Source of the DNA: Planctomycetota bacterium
GTDB lineage: Bacteria > Planctomycetota > UBA8108
Length of the DNA stretch: 5,001 nt
Assembly (NCBI GenBank): GCA_022451445.1
Contig: JAKUSY010000269.1
Location: forward strand, 1-5,001
Direction of reading: 5' to 3'
In this document: positions 4,706 through 5,001 of the stretch, piece after piece
Layout of the letters: each line of letters begins with the position of its first letter
Position numbering within the stretch: the stretch's first letter is position 1
Translations under genes and position numbers: made by a program
Notes under the pieces: model-generated
Databases searched by the model: none
What the model was told of the DNA's origin: nothing
The model's input: the letters and a program-made list of their open reading frames with translations, nothing else

Positions 4706-5001
4706 AACAGGAGTTGTAGGTGCAGTCGGCGAGACCGTCAGCGGGGACCCCATCGACTCCGCAGTCCTGGATTCCGGGCCGCTCCGGAGCCGGCCCGCCC
4801 TGGAAGAGGAAGTTGAGCAGGTAGATGGCATCTGTCAGGTTGATGGAGCCATTGTCATCGGCATCGGCAGAGTCCGGGCAACTAGGCGTTCCCCCGGCTT
4901 GAAAGAGCCAGTTCAGGAGGAAGATGCCATCGGTGAGGTTGACGGTTCCAGAATCATCCGCGTCTCCCCGGCGGACGCCGCCGCCGGGGTCGCTTTTTGC
5001 G
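4704..5001 (-). CDS. C-terminus of a dockerin/EF-hand-repeat protein, probably secreted (cut by window edge)
   Basis: I translated the minus strand from the right edge to TAG at 4706-4704; 98 residues are visible and the start lies beyond 5001. The end of the protein has a Gly-rich linker (SDPGGGVRRG), then two repeats. Each has a calcium-loop-like motif (DADDSGTVNLTD at 4964-4929; DADDNGSINLTD at 4865-4830) followed by a hydrophobic helix (IFLLNWLFQ, IYLLNFLFQ), as in type I dockerin duplicated loop-helix units. A Pro/Gly/Cys-rich tail ends in CTYNSC, and paired Cys suggest an exported, disulfide-bonded protein. In Planctomycetota and relatives such domains end many large extracellular proteins, usually without a cellulosome; there they may anchor or assemble the protein. 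The N-terminal catalytic or binding part is not visible, so overall function is unknown. It converges on the plus-strand run with a 57-base gap. Confidence 0.85.
   Translation of the reverse strand, partial: AKSDPGGGVRRGDADDSGTVNLTDGIFLLNWLFQAGGTPSCPDSADADDNGSINLTDAIYLLNFLFQGGPAPERPGIQDCGVDGVPADGLADCTYNSC
4767..4964 (-). repeat. Tandem 33-codon dockerin-like repeat (two units)
   Basis: Equivalent Asp codons that open the two calcium-loop motifs lie exactly 99 bases apart (4964 and 4865), so the coding sequence is an in-frame tandem duplication of 33 codons. The units share loop, NLTD and LLNxLFQ helix and the Gly-Gly-x-Pro turn, but the second tail diverges. The codons differ at many positions, so the duplication is old rather than recent. 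Confidence 0.8.

Noticed and set aside
1..5001. CRISPR arrays, transposases, tRNA or rRNA genes, phage or defence genes
   Set aside because: I searched by eye for regularly spaced direct repeats, terminal inverted repeats, cloverleaf-like segments and nuclease or helicase motifs. The only periodic repeat is the coding dockerin duplication.

Overview
The window is GC-rich bacterial DNA carrying two genes cut by its edges (serC at the left, a dockerin-like protein at the right; both on the minus strand) around a compact plus-strand run of four genes. The right-hand gene ends in two tandem dockerin/EF-hand-like repeats (DADDxGxxNLTD followed by an LLNxLF helix and a Gly/Pro/Cys-rich tail). I know this C-terminal layout mainly from secreted proteins of Planctomycetota and related environmental genomes, so a planctomycete-like or neighbouring lineage is my best guess. 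It is an inference from one gene and should not be read as a taxonomic assignment.

Layout. 1-482 (minus): the N-terminal 160 residues of phosphoserine aminotransferase, of the variant best known from Alphaproteobacteria. 483-970: a long divergent intergenic and leader region with an AT-rich patch (about 681-716), several possible hairpins, and a near-perfect Shine-Dalgarno sequence in front of a small reading frame at 819 that starts MAHFYRSRW. 971-2311 (plus): class II DAHP synthase, the first step of the shikimate pathway. 2351-2980: DedA/VTT-family membrane protein. 3000-3740: small sulfotransferase-like P-loop protein. 3744-4646: fold-type IV PLP aminotransferase of the branched-chain aminotransferase group. 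4647-4703: short convergent gap with a weak terminator candidate. 4704-5001 (minus): C-terminus of the dockerin-repeat protein.

How the genes fit together. The four plus-strand genes are separated by only 39, 19 and 3 bases and probably form one transcript. Two are clear amino-acid enzymes (DAHP synthase, aminotransferase), and the divergent serC adds serine synthesis, so this is an amino-acid biosynthesis neighbourhood. DedA and the sulfotransferase-like gene are less expected. The most interesting point is the sulfotransferase-like/aminotransferase pair. It matches, in order and in recognisable motifs, the two halves of the plant proteins annotated as branched-chain-aminotransferase-like 1 and 2, which suggests a conserved two-component system of unknown reaction. 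The second point is the aroG leader: a strong ribosome binding site drives a frame whose first nine codons include Phe, Tyr and Trp, the end products of the pathway. That would suit aromatic-responsive control, but the frame does not stop before aroG as a classical leader peptide would.
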